Position numbers and translations under genes: made by a program
The notes under the pieces: model-generated
What the model saw: the letters and a program-made list of their open reading frames with translations, nothing else
The model's database searches: none
Told to the model about the DNA's origin: nothing
In this document: positions 23,795 through 32,064 of the stretch, piece after piece
How positions within the stretch are numbered: position 1 is the stretch's first letter
Layout: each line of letters starts with the position of its first letter
NCBI GenBank assembly: GCA_003023195.1
Contig: PXRX01000008.1
Span: 250,671-306,160 of the forward strand
Reading direction: 5' to 3'
DNA: 55,490 nt
Source: Halobacteriales archaeon QS_8_69_26
Lineage (GTDB): Archaea > Halobacteriota > Halobacteria > Halobacteriales > SW-7-71-33

Positions 23795-25003
23795 ATGGAC
23801 GAGGACGAACTCATCGAGGGGCTCCGGTCGGGCGAGTTGCGTCTCTACGAACTGGAGGACAAGGCGGACGCCGGGACCGCGGCGACCGCCCGCCGCCGGT
23901 TCGTCGAGGAGGAAACCGGGGCGGATCTGTCGGCCGTCGGCGACTACACCTTCCCCGCCGAGGCCGCCGACGCGAACGTCGAGAACATGGTCGGGGCCGC
24001 GCAGGTGCCGATGGGCGTCGCGGGGCCGGTCACGGTCCACGGCGGCGCGGCCGAGGGCGAGTACCACCTCCCCCTGGCGACCACCGAGGGCGCACTGGTC
24101 GCGAGCGTCAACCGCGGCCTCTCGACGGTCGACCGCGCCGGCGGTACCGACGCCCGCGTGACCGACCACGGGATGACCCGCGCGCCGGTCTTCCGGGTGT
24201 CGGGGATCGCGGAGGCGAGCGAGGTGGTCGAGTGGGTCGACGACAACCAGGCGGCCCTCGCGGAGGCCGCCGAGTCGACCACCAGCCACGGGGAACTGCT
24301 CGCGGCCGACCCCTACGTCGTCGGGGACAACGTCTTCGTCCGGTTCGTCTACGACACCAAGGACGCGATGGGGATGAACATGGCCACCATCGCCAGCGAG
24401 GCGGCCTGCGAGGTCGTCGAGAGGGAGACGCCCGCCGAACAGGTCGCGCTCTCGGGCAACCTCTGTACCGACAAGAAGCCCGCCGCGATCAACGCCGTCG
24501 AGGGGCGGGGCCGCACCGTCACGGCCGACGTCGAGGTGCCCCGCGAGACGGTCCGGGAGCGCCTGAACACCACCCCGGAGGCCATCGCCGAGGCCAACAC
24601 CCGCAAGAACCTGACCGGCAGCGCCAAGGCCGCCAGCCTCGGCTTCAACGCCCAGGCGGCCAACGTCGTCGCCGCGGCCTTCCTCGCGACCGGCCAGGAC
24701 GCCGCCCAGGTCGTCGAGGGGGCCAACGCGATAACGACCGTCGAGGCCCGCGAGGACGCCCTCTACGCCGCGATATCCCTTGCCTCGCTCGAAGTCGGCA
24801 CCGTCGGCGGCGGCACGAAACTCCCCACCCAGTCGGCCGGCCTGGACGTCGTCGGCCACCGCGGCGGCGGCGATCCCCCCGGGAACAACGCCGACGCACT
24901 CGCGGAGGTGATCGCGACCGGCGCGCTGGCCGGCGAACTGTCCCTGCTGGCGGCGCTGGCCTCCCGGCACCTCGCCAGTGCCCACGAGTCCCTCGGGCGG
25001 TGA
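23795..25003 (+). CDS. hmgA: HMG-CoA reductase
   Basis: A 402-residue class I 3-hydroxy-3-methylglutaryl-CoA reductase. It uses NADPH to make mevalonate for the isoprenoid side chains of archaeal lipids and carotenoids, including retinal. Catalytic motifs are intact: TTEGALVASVNRG (Glu98), CTDKKPAAIN (Lys227), DAMGMNM, GQDAAQ and the C-terminal SRHL histidine. The length equals that of haloarchaeal enzymes. It is the target of mevinolin in halophiles. It stands alone, convergent with the SDR gene. Confidence 0.98.
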   Translation: MDEDELIEGLRSGELRLYELEDKADAGTAATARRRFVEEETGADLSAVGDYTFPAEAADANVENMVGAAQVPMGVAGPVTVHGGAAEGEYHLPLATTEGALVASVNRGLSTVDRAGGTDARVTDHGMTRAPVFRVSGIAEASEVVEWVDDNQAALAEAAESTTSHGELLAADPYVVGDNVFVRFVYDTKDAMGMNMATIASEAACEVVERETPAEQVALSGNLCTDKKPAAINAVEGRGRTVTADVEVPRETVRERLNTTPEAIAEANTRKNLTGSAKAASLGFNAQAANVVAAAFLATGQDAAQVVEGANAITTVEAREDALYAAISLASLEVGTVGGGTKLPTQSAGLDVVGHRGGGDPPGNNADALAEVIATGALAGELSLLAALASRHLASAHESLGR

Positions 25004-25042
25004 CGCCCGACCGGGATCACGGGGGCGGGAGGCTATCCCCGG

Positions 25043-25067
25043 GATTTACTGTAAATTTACTGTAAAC
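25043..25067 (+). promoter_or_regulatory. paired TTTACNGTAAA motif, copy 2
   Basis: The best copy in the window: TTTACTGTAAA then TTTACTGTAAA, with TTAC cores at 25046 and 25057, 11 bases apart. It lies 40 bases after the hmgA stop and 114 bases beyond the 3' end of the convergent SDR gene, so it is not in front of any recognised gene. Each box is a palindrome around a central base, and the region between the genes is otherwise GC-rich. Confidence 0.65.
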
Positions 25068-25180
25068 CGGGGCCTGCGTTCCCGGGGAGCGTTTCCCATC
25101 GATCACCCGGTCGTTCCCGGTCGCTCGTGCGGCCGGTTCCGCGGTCCGACGCTCCGACGGAGGAGGGACTGCCCGGGTCG

Positions 25181-25867
25181 CTACCGCGTCGCCGTCTTCC
25201 AGTCCCGGAGGGTGAGCACCTCGCCGTCCAGTTCCTCGGCGTCGACCCCGTACGCCCACAGGAACATCTCCGCGACGTCCCCGGGGTCGCGCCCGCCGGG
25301 GCCGGAGAGGTCGGTGTCGACGCTCCCCGGATCCAGACAGCCCACCGTCCGGTCGACGTCGGCGGCGAACTGGCGGGCGACGGCCTCTGCGGCGGCCTTC
25401 GAGACGGCGTAGGATCCCATCCCGTCGACCGCGTCCCGCGCCACCGACCCCGTCGGGACCACCGCCCGGCCGTCGGCGGGCATGTGGGGCAGGGCCTCGC
25501 GGATGGCGGCGAAGACGCCCCGTGCGTTGGTCCGGAGGTGGTCGTCGAACGCCGAGTACGACTCCCGGTCGATGGGCGTCTCGGTCGGCTTGCCGTGGTA
25601 GACGCCGGCGTTGGCGACCACGTAGTCCACCCCGTCCCCGAACCGGGCGGCGGTCTCCATCAGTCGCTCGACGTCGTACTCGTCGCGGACGTCGGCCCGC
25701 ATCGCGCGGGCCTCGCCCCCGGCCTCGGTTATCGACTCGGCGACGGACTCCACGGCGTCGGCCTCCCGGGCCGCGACCATCACTCGCGCACCCTCCGCGC
25801 CCAGCGCGCGGGCGACTGCGGCACCGATCCCCCGGCTCGCGCCGGTGACGACTGCGGTTGCGTCCAT
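25181..25867 (-). CDS. short-chain dehydrogenase/reductase
   Basis: A 228-residue classical SDR oxidoreductase that uses NAD(P). The cofactor loop TGASRGIG lies at residues 8-15, NAG near residue 85, and the active-site Tyr and Lys in SYAVSK near residue 150, with the catalytic Ser in PTGSVA. The substrate is unknown. The ATG at 25867 (MDATAVVTGA) is the first start giving the usual beta strand. Confidence 0.9.
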   Translation of the reverse strand: MDATAVVTGASRGIGAAVARALGAEGARVMVAAREADAVESVAESITEAGGEARAMRADVRDEYDVERLMETAARFGDGVDYVVANAGVYHGKPTETPIDRESYSAFDDHLRTNARGVFAAIREALPHMPADGRAVVPTGSVARDAVDGMGSYAVSKAAAEAVARQFAADVDRTVGCLDPGSVDTDLSGPGGRDPGDVAEMFLWAYGVDAEELDGEVLTLRDWKTATR

Positions 25868-25921
25868 GGGATCCCGTCGGGTCGGCCGGGACAAAAGGGC
25901 GGCCATTCCGGAACGCTGCCG

Positions 25922-26269
25922 TCAGCGGTCACCGTCACACCCGAAGTAGAGGTGGTAGTGCTCCCGGCAGCCGGGGTTGAACCCGGCGTCGCATTCGGGA
26001 CACCTGTCGCCGGCGTCGAGGTACGCCCGGACCGGTAGGTCCGCGCCACAGACCCCACAGAGGACGCCCGGCCGGTCGAACGCCCCGGGCGGCAGGCGCT
26101 GGCGCGGGTGGTCGGCGAGGGCGTCGTGGCACCGGAAGCAGGGGTAGTACCGGCCACAGCAGGCGAAGCGGATCGCTATCACGTCCCGGTTGCTCGCGTA
26201 GTGGGCACACCGCGTTTCGGGGCCGACCCCGACGCCGTACACCGGTGTCCCGTGGACGATCCGTTCCAC
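25922..26269 (-). CDS. CHY-type zinc-finger protein
   Basis: A 115-residue CHY zinc-finger protein, short for its eukaryotic relatives but typical for haloarchaea. The Cys/His pattern includes ETRCAHY, FACCGRYYPCFRCHDALADH, CGVCGADL and CPECDAGFNPGCREHYHLYF. It probably binds three zinc ions. The start is taken as the GTG at 26269 because the preceding residues are basic and unlike the family; the ATG at 26368 is possible. Function unknown. The promoter region is shared with the divergent UbiA gene. Confidence 0.8.
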   Translation of the reverse strand: MERIVHGTPVYGVGVGPETRCAHYASNRDVIAIRFACCGRYYPCFRCHDALADHPRQRLPPGAFDRPGVLCGVCGADLPVRAYLDAGDRCPECDAGFNPGCREHYHLYFGCDGDR

Positions 26270-26418
26270 GCGGAGCGGTAGGACCCCGTGGATTATCCGC
26301 GTTGTGCCCGCCCGGTGCCGCTGGCGACGTCGTTCCGGAGTCGAACGGATCGTTCCGGCTCCCGACACGCGCCGCCGGATCCCCCGCTTTGAGGGGGATC
26401 GAACCCCTCGCCCGGGGC

Positions 26419-27345
26419 GTGAGCGGCGATCCGTCCCGCCTCTGTCGGACCTGGACGCTGGTCTCCGTGCTGGTCGCGATGAGTCGGCCCTCCCAGTTGC
26501 TGTTGATCGGGGTCGTCTACGCGACGGGCGTTGCCGCGGCGCTGGCCCGGGGCGTGCCCGCCGCGGCCGACCGGATCTGGGGTGGACTGGCCGCCGTCGT
26601 GCTGGTGGCCGCGGGCGTCCACTACGCCAACGAGTACGCCGACTACGGGACCGACCGGCTGACCGACCCGACGCCGTTCTCCGGCGGGAGCCAGGCGCTC
26701 GTCGGGACGGACCTACACCCCCGGATCGCGCTCCGTGCGGCGGTCGCCTCGCTGGTCCTCGGGGCCGTCTTCGCGGCCTGGCGTGCGCTCCAGGGGCACC
26801 TCGGGGCCGCCGCTGGGACGACGCTCGGCCTGATAGCGGTCTTCGGGTGGACGTACTCGCTGCCGCCGCTGGAACTGGCCTGGCGGGGGTGGGGCGAACT
26901 CGACAATGCCGCGCTCGGGGGCCTGGCGCTGCCCGTCTACGGGTTCGCCGCGACCGCCGGACGGGTCGACGCGGCGGCGGTCCTCGCGTTCGTCCCCTTT
27001 TCCTGCCTCGTCTTCCTGAACCTGCTGGAGACCCAGTGGCCCGACCGCGAGGCCGACGCCGCCGTCGGCAAGTACACGCTGGCGACGCGGTGGGATCCCC
27101 GGCGACTGCGACGGGTCTACGCGGCCGGCACCCTGTTCGTCTTCGGATCGCTGGCCGCTCTCCTCGCGGCAGGGGTCATCCCCCTCCTCGTGGGGGTCGC
27201 GACCCTCCCCGCCGCTCCGCTCGTGGCCTGGGGGTACCTGCGGTACACGCGCCGGGAGTTCCCGTTTCCCGCCGTGGCGGCGATGGTCCTGACCGCCGTC
27301 GGACAGCTGGCGGCCTGGCCCGCCGTCGCCGGCCTGGTACCCTGA
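26419..27345 (+). CDS. UbiA-family prenyltransferase (MenA-like)
   Basis: A polytopic membrane enzyme of about 308 residues in the UbiA superfamily, attaching polyprenyl chains to aromatic or naphthoquinone cores. The first Asp-rich motif is NEYADYGTDRLTDPTPFSGGS and the second is near NLLETQWPDREADAAVGK; nine or so transmembrane helices are visible. The layout is closest to 1,4-dihydroxy-2-naphthoate prenyltransferase (menaquinone pathway), but this is inference. The start is uncertain: GTG 26419 keeps the conserved RTWTLV-x-MSRPSQLLLIG lead, while ATG 26479 would begin at MSRPSQ. Confidence 0.85.
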   Translation: MSGDPSRLCRTWTLVSVLVAMSRPSQLLLIGVVYATGVAAALARGVPAAADRIWGGLAAVVLVAAGVHYANEYADYGTDRLTDPTPFSGGSQALVGTDLHPRIALRAAVASLVLGAVFAAWRALQGHLGAAAGTTLGLIAVFGWTYSLPPLELAWRGWGELDNAALGGLALPVYGFAATAGRVDAAAVLAFVPFSCLVFLNLLETQWPDREADAAVGKYTLATRWDPRRLRRVYAAGTLFVFGSLAALLAAGVIPLLVGVATLPAAPLVAWGYLRYTRREFPFPAVAAMVLTAVGQLAAWPAVAGLVP

Positions 27346-27457
27346 TCCGGACGGTCGCCGGCGTGCTCTCCCGGGATCAGTGGCTCTCCCGGTTCGGGGT
27401 CCCCCTTCTCCCCGCGACCCCGGGAAATTGATTGCCCGGGCGGCCGGATCCCCGGCC

Positions 27458-27760
27458 ATGCCGACGGTCTACGTCACCGTCCCGCCCGAGTCCGCACCGG
27501 AGATAGCGACCGAACTGGTCGAGGACCGTCTGGCGGCCTGCGTCAACCGGGTCGCCTGCCGGTCGACCTACCGGTGGGAGGGACAGATCCACGACGACGA
27601 CGAGGAGGTACTGCTCTGCAAGACCACCGAGGACGCCTACGACGACCTGGTCGCCCGGGTCGAGGAGGTCCACCCCTACGACGTGCCCTGCATCGAGCGC
27701 TTCGACGAGGACGACGTCGCCCCCGAGTTCGGGGCGTGGATCGACCGGGCGACGGAGTGA
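27458..27760 (+). CDS. cutA: CutA divalent-cation tolerance protein
   Basis: A 100-residue CutA1, a trimeric PII-like protein linked to metal tolerance in bacteria and to unknown functions elsewhere. Signatures: VYVTVPPESAPEIATELVED at the N-terminus, ACVNRV, STYRWEGQI, LLCKTTEDAYDDLVARVEE and HPYDVPCI. The length is normal. The ATG at 27458 follows a short AT-rich stretch (GAAATTGATTG) that may serve as TATA. It ends 26 bases before the convergent small gene. Confidence 0.95.
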   Translation: MPTVYVTVPPESAPEIATELVEDRLAACVNRVACRSTYRWEGQIHDDDEEVLLCKTTEDAYDDLVARVEEVHPYDVPCIERFDEDDVAPEFGAWIDRATE

Positions 27761-27785
27761 GTCGACCCCGAGGACTCCCGGCCGG

Positions 27786-28109
27786 TCACGCCCCGTTCGT
27801 CGCGGATTCTTTGCGGTCCGCGACCGCTTCCGGGGCGAGACACTCCTCCATGTGGGCGACGAACCGGTCCCTGATCCCCGACTCCTCGGCGGTGGTCTTG
27901 ATCCGTAGCTGGAAGGTAGCCTCGTCGAGGTTGCCGGTGACGACGAAGCCGGGTTCGTCCATCTTGAACAGGGGGTTGCCGGCGATGGGCTGTTCGACCG
28001 CCCCCAGGTCGGAGAGACAGTCCCGGAGGCGGTCCGGGGGGACCTCGGGGAGGTCGTACCGGTAGAGGTCCTCGTGCATGCAGTTCTCCAGGGCCAGTTC
28101 GTCGAACAT
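27786..28109 (-). CDS. 107-residue protein of the V4R cassette
   Basis: A hypothetical protein whose reading frame has natural composition and begins 12 bases after the stop of the V4R-like gene, so it belongs to the same operon. It has a short helical start (FDELALENCMHEDLYRYDLP), a central mixed alpha-beta part (NPLFKMDEPGFVVTGNLDEATFQLRI) and a helical end with ESGIRDRFVAHMEECL. It has no transmembrane helix or signal. I do not recognise a family. Its position suggests it works with the two genes upstream. Confidence 0.65.
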   Translation of the reverse strand: MFDELALENCMHEDLYRYDLPEVPPDRLRDCLSDLGAVEQPIAGNPLFKMDEPGFVVTGNLDEATFQLRIKTTAEESGIRDRFVAHMEECLAPEAVADRKESATNGA

Positions 28110-28121
28110 CGGGGCGGGCCG

Positions 28122-29399
28122 TCAGCGGGTGACCTCGACCCGGACGTAGTCGTCGCCCGCCGCGATGCTGTGGGTGAACTCGGCGTCGAAGCCACCCTTC
28201 TCCTTGAAGAGCTTGTAGTACAGTTCCTTCGAGGTGCTGTCGCGCTCGGCGATGTCCCCGTAATAGACGAGGTTCATCAGCGCGCTGGCGCCGCCCTGGA
28301 CGAGGAACTCGACGGGGTCCTCGGACTCGCCGAACCACCTGAGGTGGCCGGTGGACTCGTAGGCGTTGTACGCGCGGACCACCAGTCGGTCGTCGGGCAC
28401 CAGTTCCTCGACCCGCCAGACGCCCCAGCCGAGGGCGTTGATAATCGCGACCATCCCGTGGACCCACCCCTGCAGGCTGTCGATCTGTGGTTCGACCACT
28501 GCCTCCCACTCGGGGCTGGTCATGATCCCGCCGAAGGTGTGGAACCCGCAGATGTGGCCCGTCTCCTTCAGCAGGGTTTCGGCGGGCCCGAGCGACCCCA
28601 TCTCCCGCTCGACGGCCTTCATGAACCGGAACGAGGACTTGTTGTAGTAGTCGGCGTAGTTGCGGGTGAGGTAGAGGCCGAACCGCGGGATCAGGCCGTC
28701 CTCGTTGCCCGAGAGGTCGAGGTCGGCGACGGCCTCGATTATCGCCTTCTCGTCCACCTCGAGGTCCTCGGCCGGGACGAACTCCTCGGGCCCGGGTGCC
28801 GTCGGGAGGGATCGAACCGGGTCGGGCCGGAGTTTCTCCAGCCAGCCGTAGTCGGCCCGGGGGTCGACCTCGAACCGGCAACGCTCGTCGCCCATCGATA
28901 TCGACTTGGTCTGGTGGATCTCGAACCCGTCGGCGAGCGGGAGGTCGAGGTGGTGGCTCGCCGCCAGGAGGACGCCCGCGACGAACCCCTGGTCGAGGTA
29001 CTCGCCCGGGACGTCCCGGTCGCCCACGTTCAACCGGAGCGCCCGCCCGAAGTGGGACTCCTCGCCCACGACCGCGCCGCCGTCCTCCGAGATGCCGGAG
29101 AAGTCGAGTTTCCCGAACCCCGAGAACTGGAACAGGTCGCTCGCTACCCGGAGGATCCCCTCGAAGTCGGCCTGGGGGTACTGCTTGAGGAACTCCCGCA
29201 TCTGGAGGTAGACGGTCTCGGCCGAGGACATCCGGAAGATCCGCTCGGAGTCGACGTAGTCCGGGTCCTCGATGAACTGCTGGAGAGTCCTGTTGTAGTG
29301 GTTGCAGTGAAAGACCATCGGCTGGCCGAACACCGTCGCTTTCCCGCTCTCGAGGTCGACTTTTACCTGATTTCCTGGTTGTGCCGCTTGGTTTGACAT
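28122..29399 (-). CDS. tandem V4R-like (hydrocarbon-binding fold) protein
   Basis: A 425-residue cytoplasmic protein with two related halves, each ending in a V4R-type signature. The first half has VAGVLLAASHHLDLPLADGF and SMGDERCRFEVDP (about residues 140-180); the second has FLVQGGASALMNLVYYGDI and SIAAGDDYVRVEV (about 366-423). V4R domains in bacteria bind small aromatic or porphyrin-like ligands. Possible ligand-binding residues are FHCNHYN (30-36) and ETGHICGFHTFGG (279-290). It is the middle gene of a three-gene operon with a HAMP receptor upstream. The domain call is by motif and moderately sure; the role is unknown. Confidence 0.7.
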   Translation of the reverse strand: MSNQAAQPGNQVKVDLESGKATVFGQPMVFHCNHYNRTLQQFIEDPDYVDSERIFRMSSAETVYLQMREFLKQYPQADFEGILRVASDLFQFSGFGKLDFSGISEDGGAVVGEESHFGRALRLNVGDRDVPGEYLDQGFVAGVLLAASHHLDLPLADGFEIHQTKSISMGDERCRFEVDPRADYGWLEKLRPDPVRSLPTAPGPEEFVPAEDLEVDEKAIIEAVADLDLSGNEDGLIPRFGLYLTRNYADYYNKSSFRFMKAVEREMGSLGPAETLLKETGHICGFHTFGGIMTSPEWEAVVEPQIDSLQGWVHGMVAIINALGWGVWRVEELVPDDRLVVRAYNAYESTGHLRWFGESEDPVEFLVQGGASALMNLVYYGDIAERDSTSKELYYKLFKEKGGFDAEFTHSIAAGDDYVRVEVTR

Positions 29400-29478
29400 G
29401 GTTCGGTGTCGTATCGTGGCTTCGTCGTCGGTTGGTGGGTTCGTCGCGTCGCCGGATCGGGGTCCCGAGCGTCGGTCC

Positions 29479-30396
29479 TCACGCCGTGGTGAACTCCCCG
29501 ACGATGTCCCTCGCCGCGTCCATCAGTTCGTCCACCTCGTCCTCGGAGAGGCGTTCCCGGTCGGGCCTGTCGTCCAGGTTGATCCCCGTCTTCAGGAAGA
29601 GCCTGTTGTAGAGGTGCCAGGGGAGTTCGTCGTCCGGGTAGGCGCCGGCCACGATCCCCTTGACCTCCGCGACGGTCTTGCCGGGCTGGCTCTCCTCCTC
29701 GGATGGTTCCGGCGGCGTTATCGTGAACTGGTCGGTGCCCTCCTCGGCGGTCGCGGACTCGGACGGAGAGGATTCGGCGGTCGCGGACCCGGTGGGAGCC
29801 TCGGTCCGCCCCTCGACGTCCTCCAGCAGGGAGTTGAACGCCCGGGTGTGGCGGTCCAACTGGGGGACCGTGTCGTCCGGATCCATCCGGGGCGAGAGGT
29901 CCTCGGGGGACGCGTCCTCGATGGTGCCGGTGTAGTCGGTGATCCGGTCGAGGAGGTAGTCGTTCAGCCGCTTCTGCTTCCGGTAGTCGGACGTACGCTC
30001 CTCGAGTTCCGACTCCAGTTCGTCGCGCTCGGTCCTGTACTCGACGACCTGGGACTGGAGGGAACTCGACATCTCGTCGATGGCCTCGGACAGTTCGGCG
30101 ACCTCGCCGCTCCCGTCCGTCTCGAAGTCGACGTTCGGGTGTCCCTGCTCGACCTTCCGGACCTTCTCCGTCAACCCTCCGAGGGAAGCGGTGGTGGTGT
30201 CCTGGAGGGGCTGTCCGACCAGGACGAGGAGGAGGGCGACGGCGGACGCCCCGCCAGCCAGGAGGACGTACAGCCCCTCGGTCCCGGCGTCCACCTGGGT
30301 GAAGACGAACCCCCAGATGGCACCCAGTGCGACGACCACGGGGAGACCGACCTTGATCAGGTAACCGTTTCGGAGTTCTGATGGAATGCCTGCCAT
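29479..30396 (-). CDS. HAMP-containing membrane receptor-like protein without output domain
   Basis: A 305-residue protein with two N-terminal transmembrane helices (YLIKVGLPVVVALGAIWGFVF, LLAGGASAVALLLVLVG), a HAMP-like segment (residues about 62-118: QPLQDTTTASLGGLTEKVRK to AIDEMSSSLQSQ) and a long coiled coil (about 119-150). A low-complexity Ser/Glu linker leads to a C-terminal acidic domain (DDELPWHLYNRLFLKTGIN). It resembles the front end of haloarchaeal chemotaxis or sensor proteins, but no methyl-accepting or kinase domain follows. It is the first gene of the cassette with the V4R-like and 107-residue proteins. Confidence 0.7.
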   Translation of the reverse strand: MAGIPSELRNGYLIKVGLPVVVALGAIWGFVFTQVDAGTEGLYVLLAGGASAVALLLVLVGQPLQDTTTASLGGLTEKVRKVEQGHPNVDFETDGSGEVAELSEAIDEMSSSLQSQVVEYRTERDELESELEERTSDYRKQKRLNDYLLDRITDYTGTIEDASPEDLSPRMDPDDTVPQLDRHTRAFNSLLEDVEGRTEAPTGSATAESSPSESATAEEGTDQFTITPPEPSEEESQPGKTVAEVKGIVAGAYPDDELPWHLYNRLFLKTGINLDDRPDRERLSEDEVDELMDAARDIVGEFTTA

Positions 30397-30680
30397 ACTT
30401 TGGTGCGGTGTTCAGTAGCTCGGTATTTGTTTTTTGTTCTTGAACTCACGATAATTGTATATTCGTACCTAGTACTCGACTCTGGCAGTCTGTACCGTTG
30501 TTGAGTCCCGTAAAAAGAGTTTGCGGCCATCGACGAATTGAATATTTGTTCTATTGACGTGATAGTGAATAATTCCGTTCGCCTCCGTGCGGCACCGAAC
30601 CCCTGGGTGGACGGTCCGGCACCCGCGACCGGGGGACCGACGAGGATCCGACCCACACGACGGACCGAGGGGGTCGACCG
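30397..30680. promoter_or_regulatory. AT-rich divergent promoter island
   Basis: A stretch that is clearly AT-rich compared with its surroundings, especially 30415-30585, with runs such as TTTGTTTTTTG and TTGTATATTC and AATTGAATATTTG. It separates the leftward HAMP cassette from the rightward rpl11. It has several possible TATA boxes, for example TTGTATATT near 30456. It holds no plausible gene. Such islands often mark regulated promoters or regions acquired by transfer. Confidence 0.5.
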
Positions 30681-30690
30681 CGGGGAAAAG

Positions 30691-30702
30691 ACAATTCTTA
30701 AC
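30691..30702 (+). promoter_or_regulatory. TATA box of rpl11
   Basis: ACAATTCTTAAC, about 30 bases before the rpl11 ATG at 30727, with an A-rich BRE-like GGAAAAG just before it. Confidence 0.5.
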
Positions 30703-30726
30703 AGCGCAGGCGGGTTTCCTCGGGAC

Positions 30727-31215
30727 ATGGCTGGAACGATCGAGGTACTGGTTCCCGGCGGGCAGGCCGACCCCGGCCCGCCCCTGGGACCGGAACTGGG
30801 GCCGACCCCCGTGAACGTACAGGACGTCGTGAACGAAATCAACGACCAGACCGCCGCATTCGACGGGACGGAGGTCCCAGTAACCGTCGAGTGGGAGGAC
30901 GACGGCTCCTTCACCATCGACGTCGGCGTCCCGCCGACCGCGTCCCTCGTCAAGGACGAGGCGGGGTTCGAAACCGGGAGTGGCAAGCCCCACGAGGAGT
31001 TCGTCGCCGACCTCACGGTCGAACAGGTCAAACAGATCGCCGAACAGAAGCACCCTGACCTCCTGTCCTACGACCTCAAGAACGCCGCCAAGGAGGTCGT
31101 CGGCACCTGCACCTCCCTCGGCGTCACCATCGAGGGCAACAACCCGCGCGAGTTCAAGGAACGGATCGACGAGGGCGAGTACGACGACGTGTTCGCCGAG
31201 GAAGCCGAGGCGTAG
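30727..31215 (+). CDS. rpl11: 50S ribosomal protein uL11
   Basis: A 162-residue archaeal uL11, which binds the GTPase-associated rRNA and contacts elongation factors. Motifs include EVLVPGGQADPGPPLGPELG, TVEWEDDGSFTIDVGVPPTA, VKQIAEQKHPDLLSYDLKNA and GTCTSLGVTIEG. The acidic tail (DDVFAEEAEA) is typical of halophiles. It is followed by a hairpin-T terminator, so it forms a single-gene unit, not next to rpl1-rpl10-rpl12. Confidence 0.97.
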   Translation: MAGTIEVLVPGGQADPGPPLGPELGPTPVNVQDVVNEINDQTAAFDGTEVPVTVEWEDDGSFTIDVGVPPTASLVKDEAGFETGSGKPHEEFVADLTVEQVKQIAEQKHPDLLSYDLKNAAKEVVGTCTSLGVTIEGNNPREFKERIDEGEYDDVFAEEAEA

Positions 31216-31235
31216 CGAGGCTCCGAGGCGAGGGC

Positions 31236-31264
31236 CAGAAAACCGACCGAAGCGGGTTTTTCGG
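31236..31264 (+). terminator. terminator after rpl11
   Basis: AAAACCG (31239-31245) pairs with CGGGTTTT (31253-31260) around a short loop, and five T follow. It lies about 20 bases after the rpl11 stop. Confidence 0.65.
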
Positions 31265-31297
31265 CACCGTCGCCGCGTGATCCGCGGATCCAACTTA

Positions 31298-31317
31298 CCG
31301 GTAGGACTTTCTACCGG
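31298..31317. repeat. 7-base inverted repeat before DUF2306 gene
   Basis: CCGGTAG (31298-31304) and CTACCGG (31311-31317) form a perfect short palindrome with a 6-base spacer, 71 bases before the DUF2306 start. It is a possible operator. Confidence 0.35.
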
Positions 31318-31387
31318 GCGAACGAACCCGCCGGGACAGAGTGGGGGACCGGAACGTGGCGACGCTTCTGGGGGTGATCGGGACGTG

Positions 31388-32020
31388 GTGACACCGGAGG
31401 CGGTGACCCTCGGGGTCCACGTCGCCGCCGGCGTCGTCGCCGTCCTCGCGGGCGTCGTCGCCCTGGTGACGACGAAGGGCGGGCACCGGCACCGCCGGGC
31501 GGGACGGGTCTTCGTCGGATCGATGGCGGTCGTCGTCGGGACCGTCCCGCCGTTGCTGGCGTTCGACCCGACCCCGTTCCGGGCGTTCCTGACGCTCGTG
31601 GCGGTGTTCAGCGGCTACCTCGCGTTCTCCGGCTACCGTGCGCTCTCGCGGCGACGGCCCGACCGCGGCGCGGCGGCCGTCGACTGGGCGGCCGCCGTCG
31701 GGGTCGTCCTCGCGTGTCTGGCCCTCGGGGGCTGGGGCGTCGTTCGCCTCCTCGACGGCGACGGCTTCGGCGTCGTCATGGCGGTCTTCGGGGGGATCGG
31801 GATCGGCTTCGGCGGCCTCGACCTCCGGGCGTTCGGGGCGAGCGACCGCGGGGGATCGCGGACGGTCGCACACCTCCAGCGCATGATCGGCGCGTTCATC
31901 GCCACGGTCAGCGCCGTCTCGGCGGTCAACCTCACCGACGCCCTGGGGGTCGCCGCCTGGCTCTGGCCGACGGTCGTGCTGGTGCCACTCATCGTCTACT
32001 GGTCGCGAAAGTACGAGTGA
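31388..32020 (+). CDS. DUF2306 family membrane protein
   Basis: A protein of about 210 residues with seven or so transmembrane helices of the DUF2306 type: GVHVAAGVVAVLAGVVALVTTKGGHRHRRAGRVFV at the N-terminus carries the typical KGGHRHR loop, and HLQRMIGAFIATVSAVSAVNL near residue 170 the second conserved part. Function unknown. The start is taken as the GTG at 31388, just before the first helix; no ATG fits. Confidence 0.75.
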   Translation: MTPEAVTLGVHVAAGVVAVLAGVVALVTTKGGHRHRRAGRVFVGSMAVVVGTVPPLLAFDPTPFRAFLTLVAVFSGYLAFSGYRALSRRRPDRGAAAVDWAAAVGVVLACLALGGWGVVRLLDGDGFGVVMAVFGGIGIGFGGLDLRAFGASDRGGSRTVAHLQRMIGAFIATVSAVSAVNLTDALGVAAWLWPTVVLVPLIVYWSRKYE

Positions 32021-32064
32021 GATCGGGCGTATCGGAGCGGACGAGGTTCCCCAGTGGGAGGACG

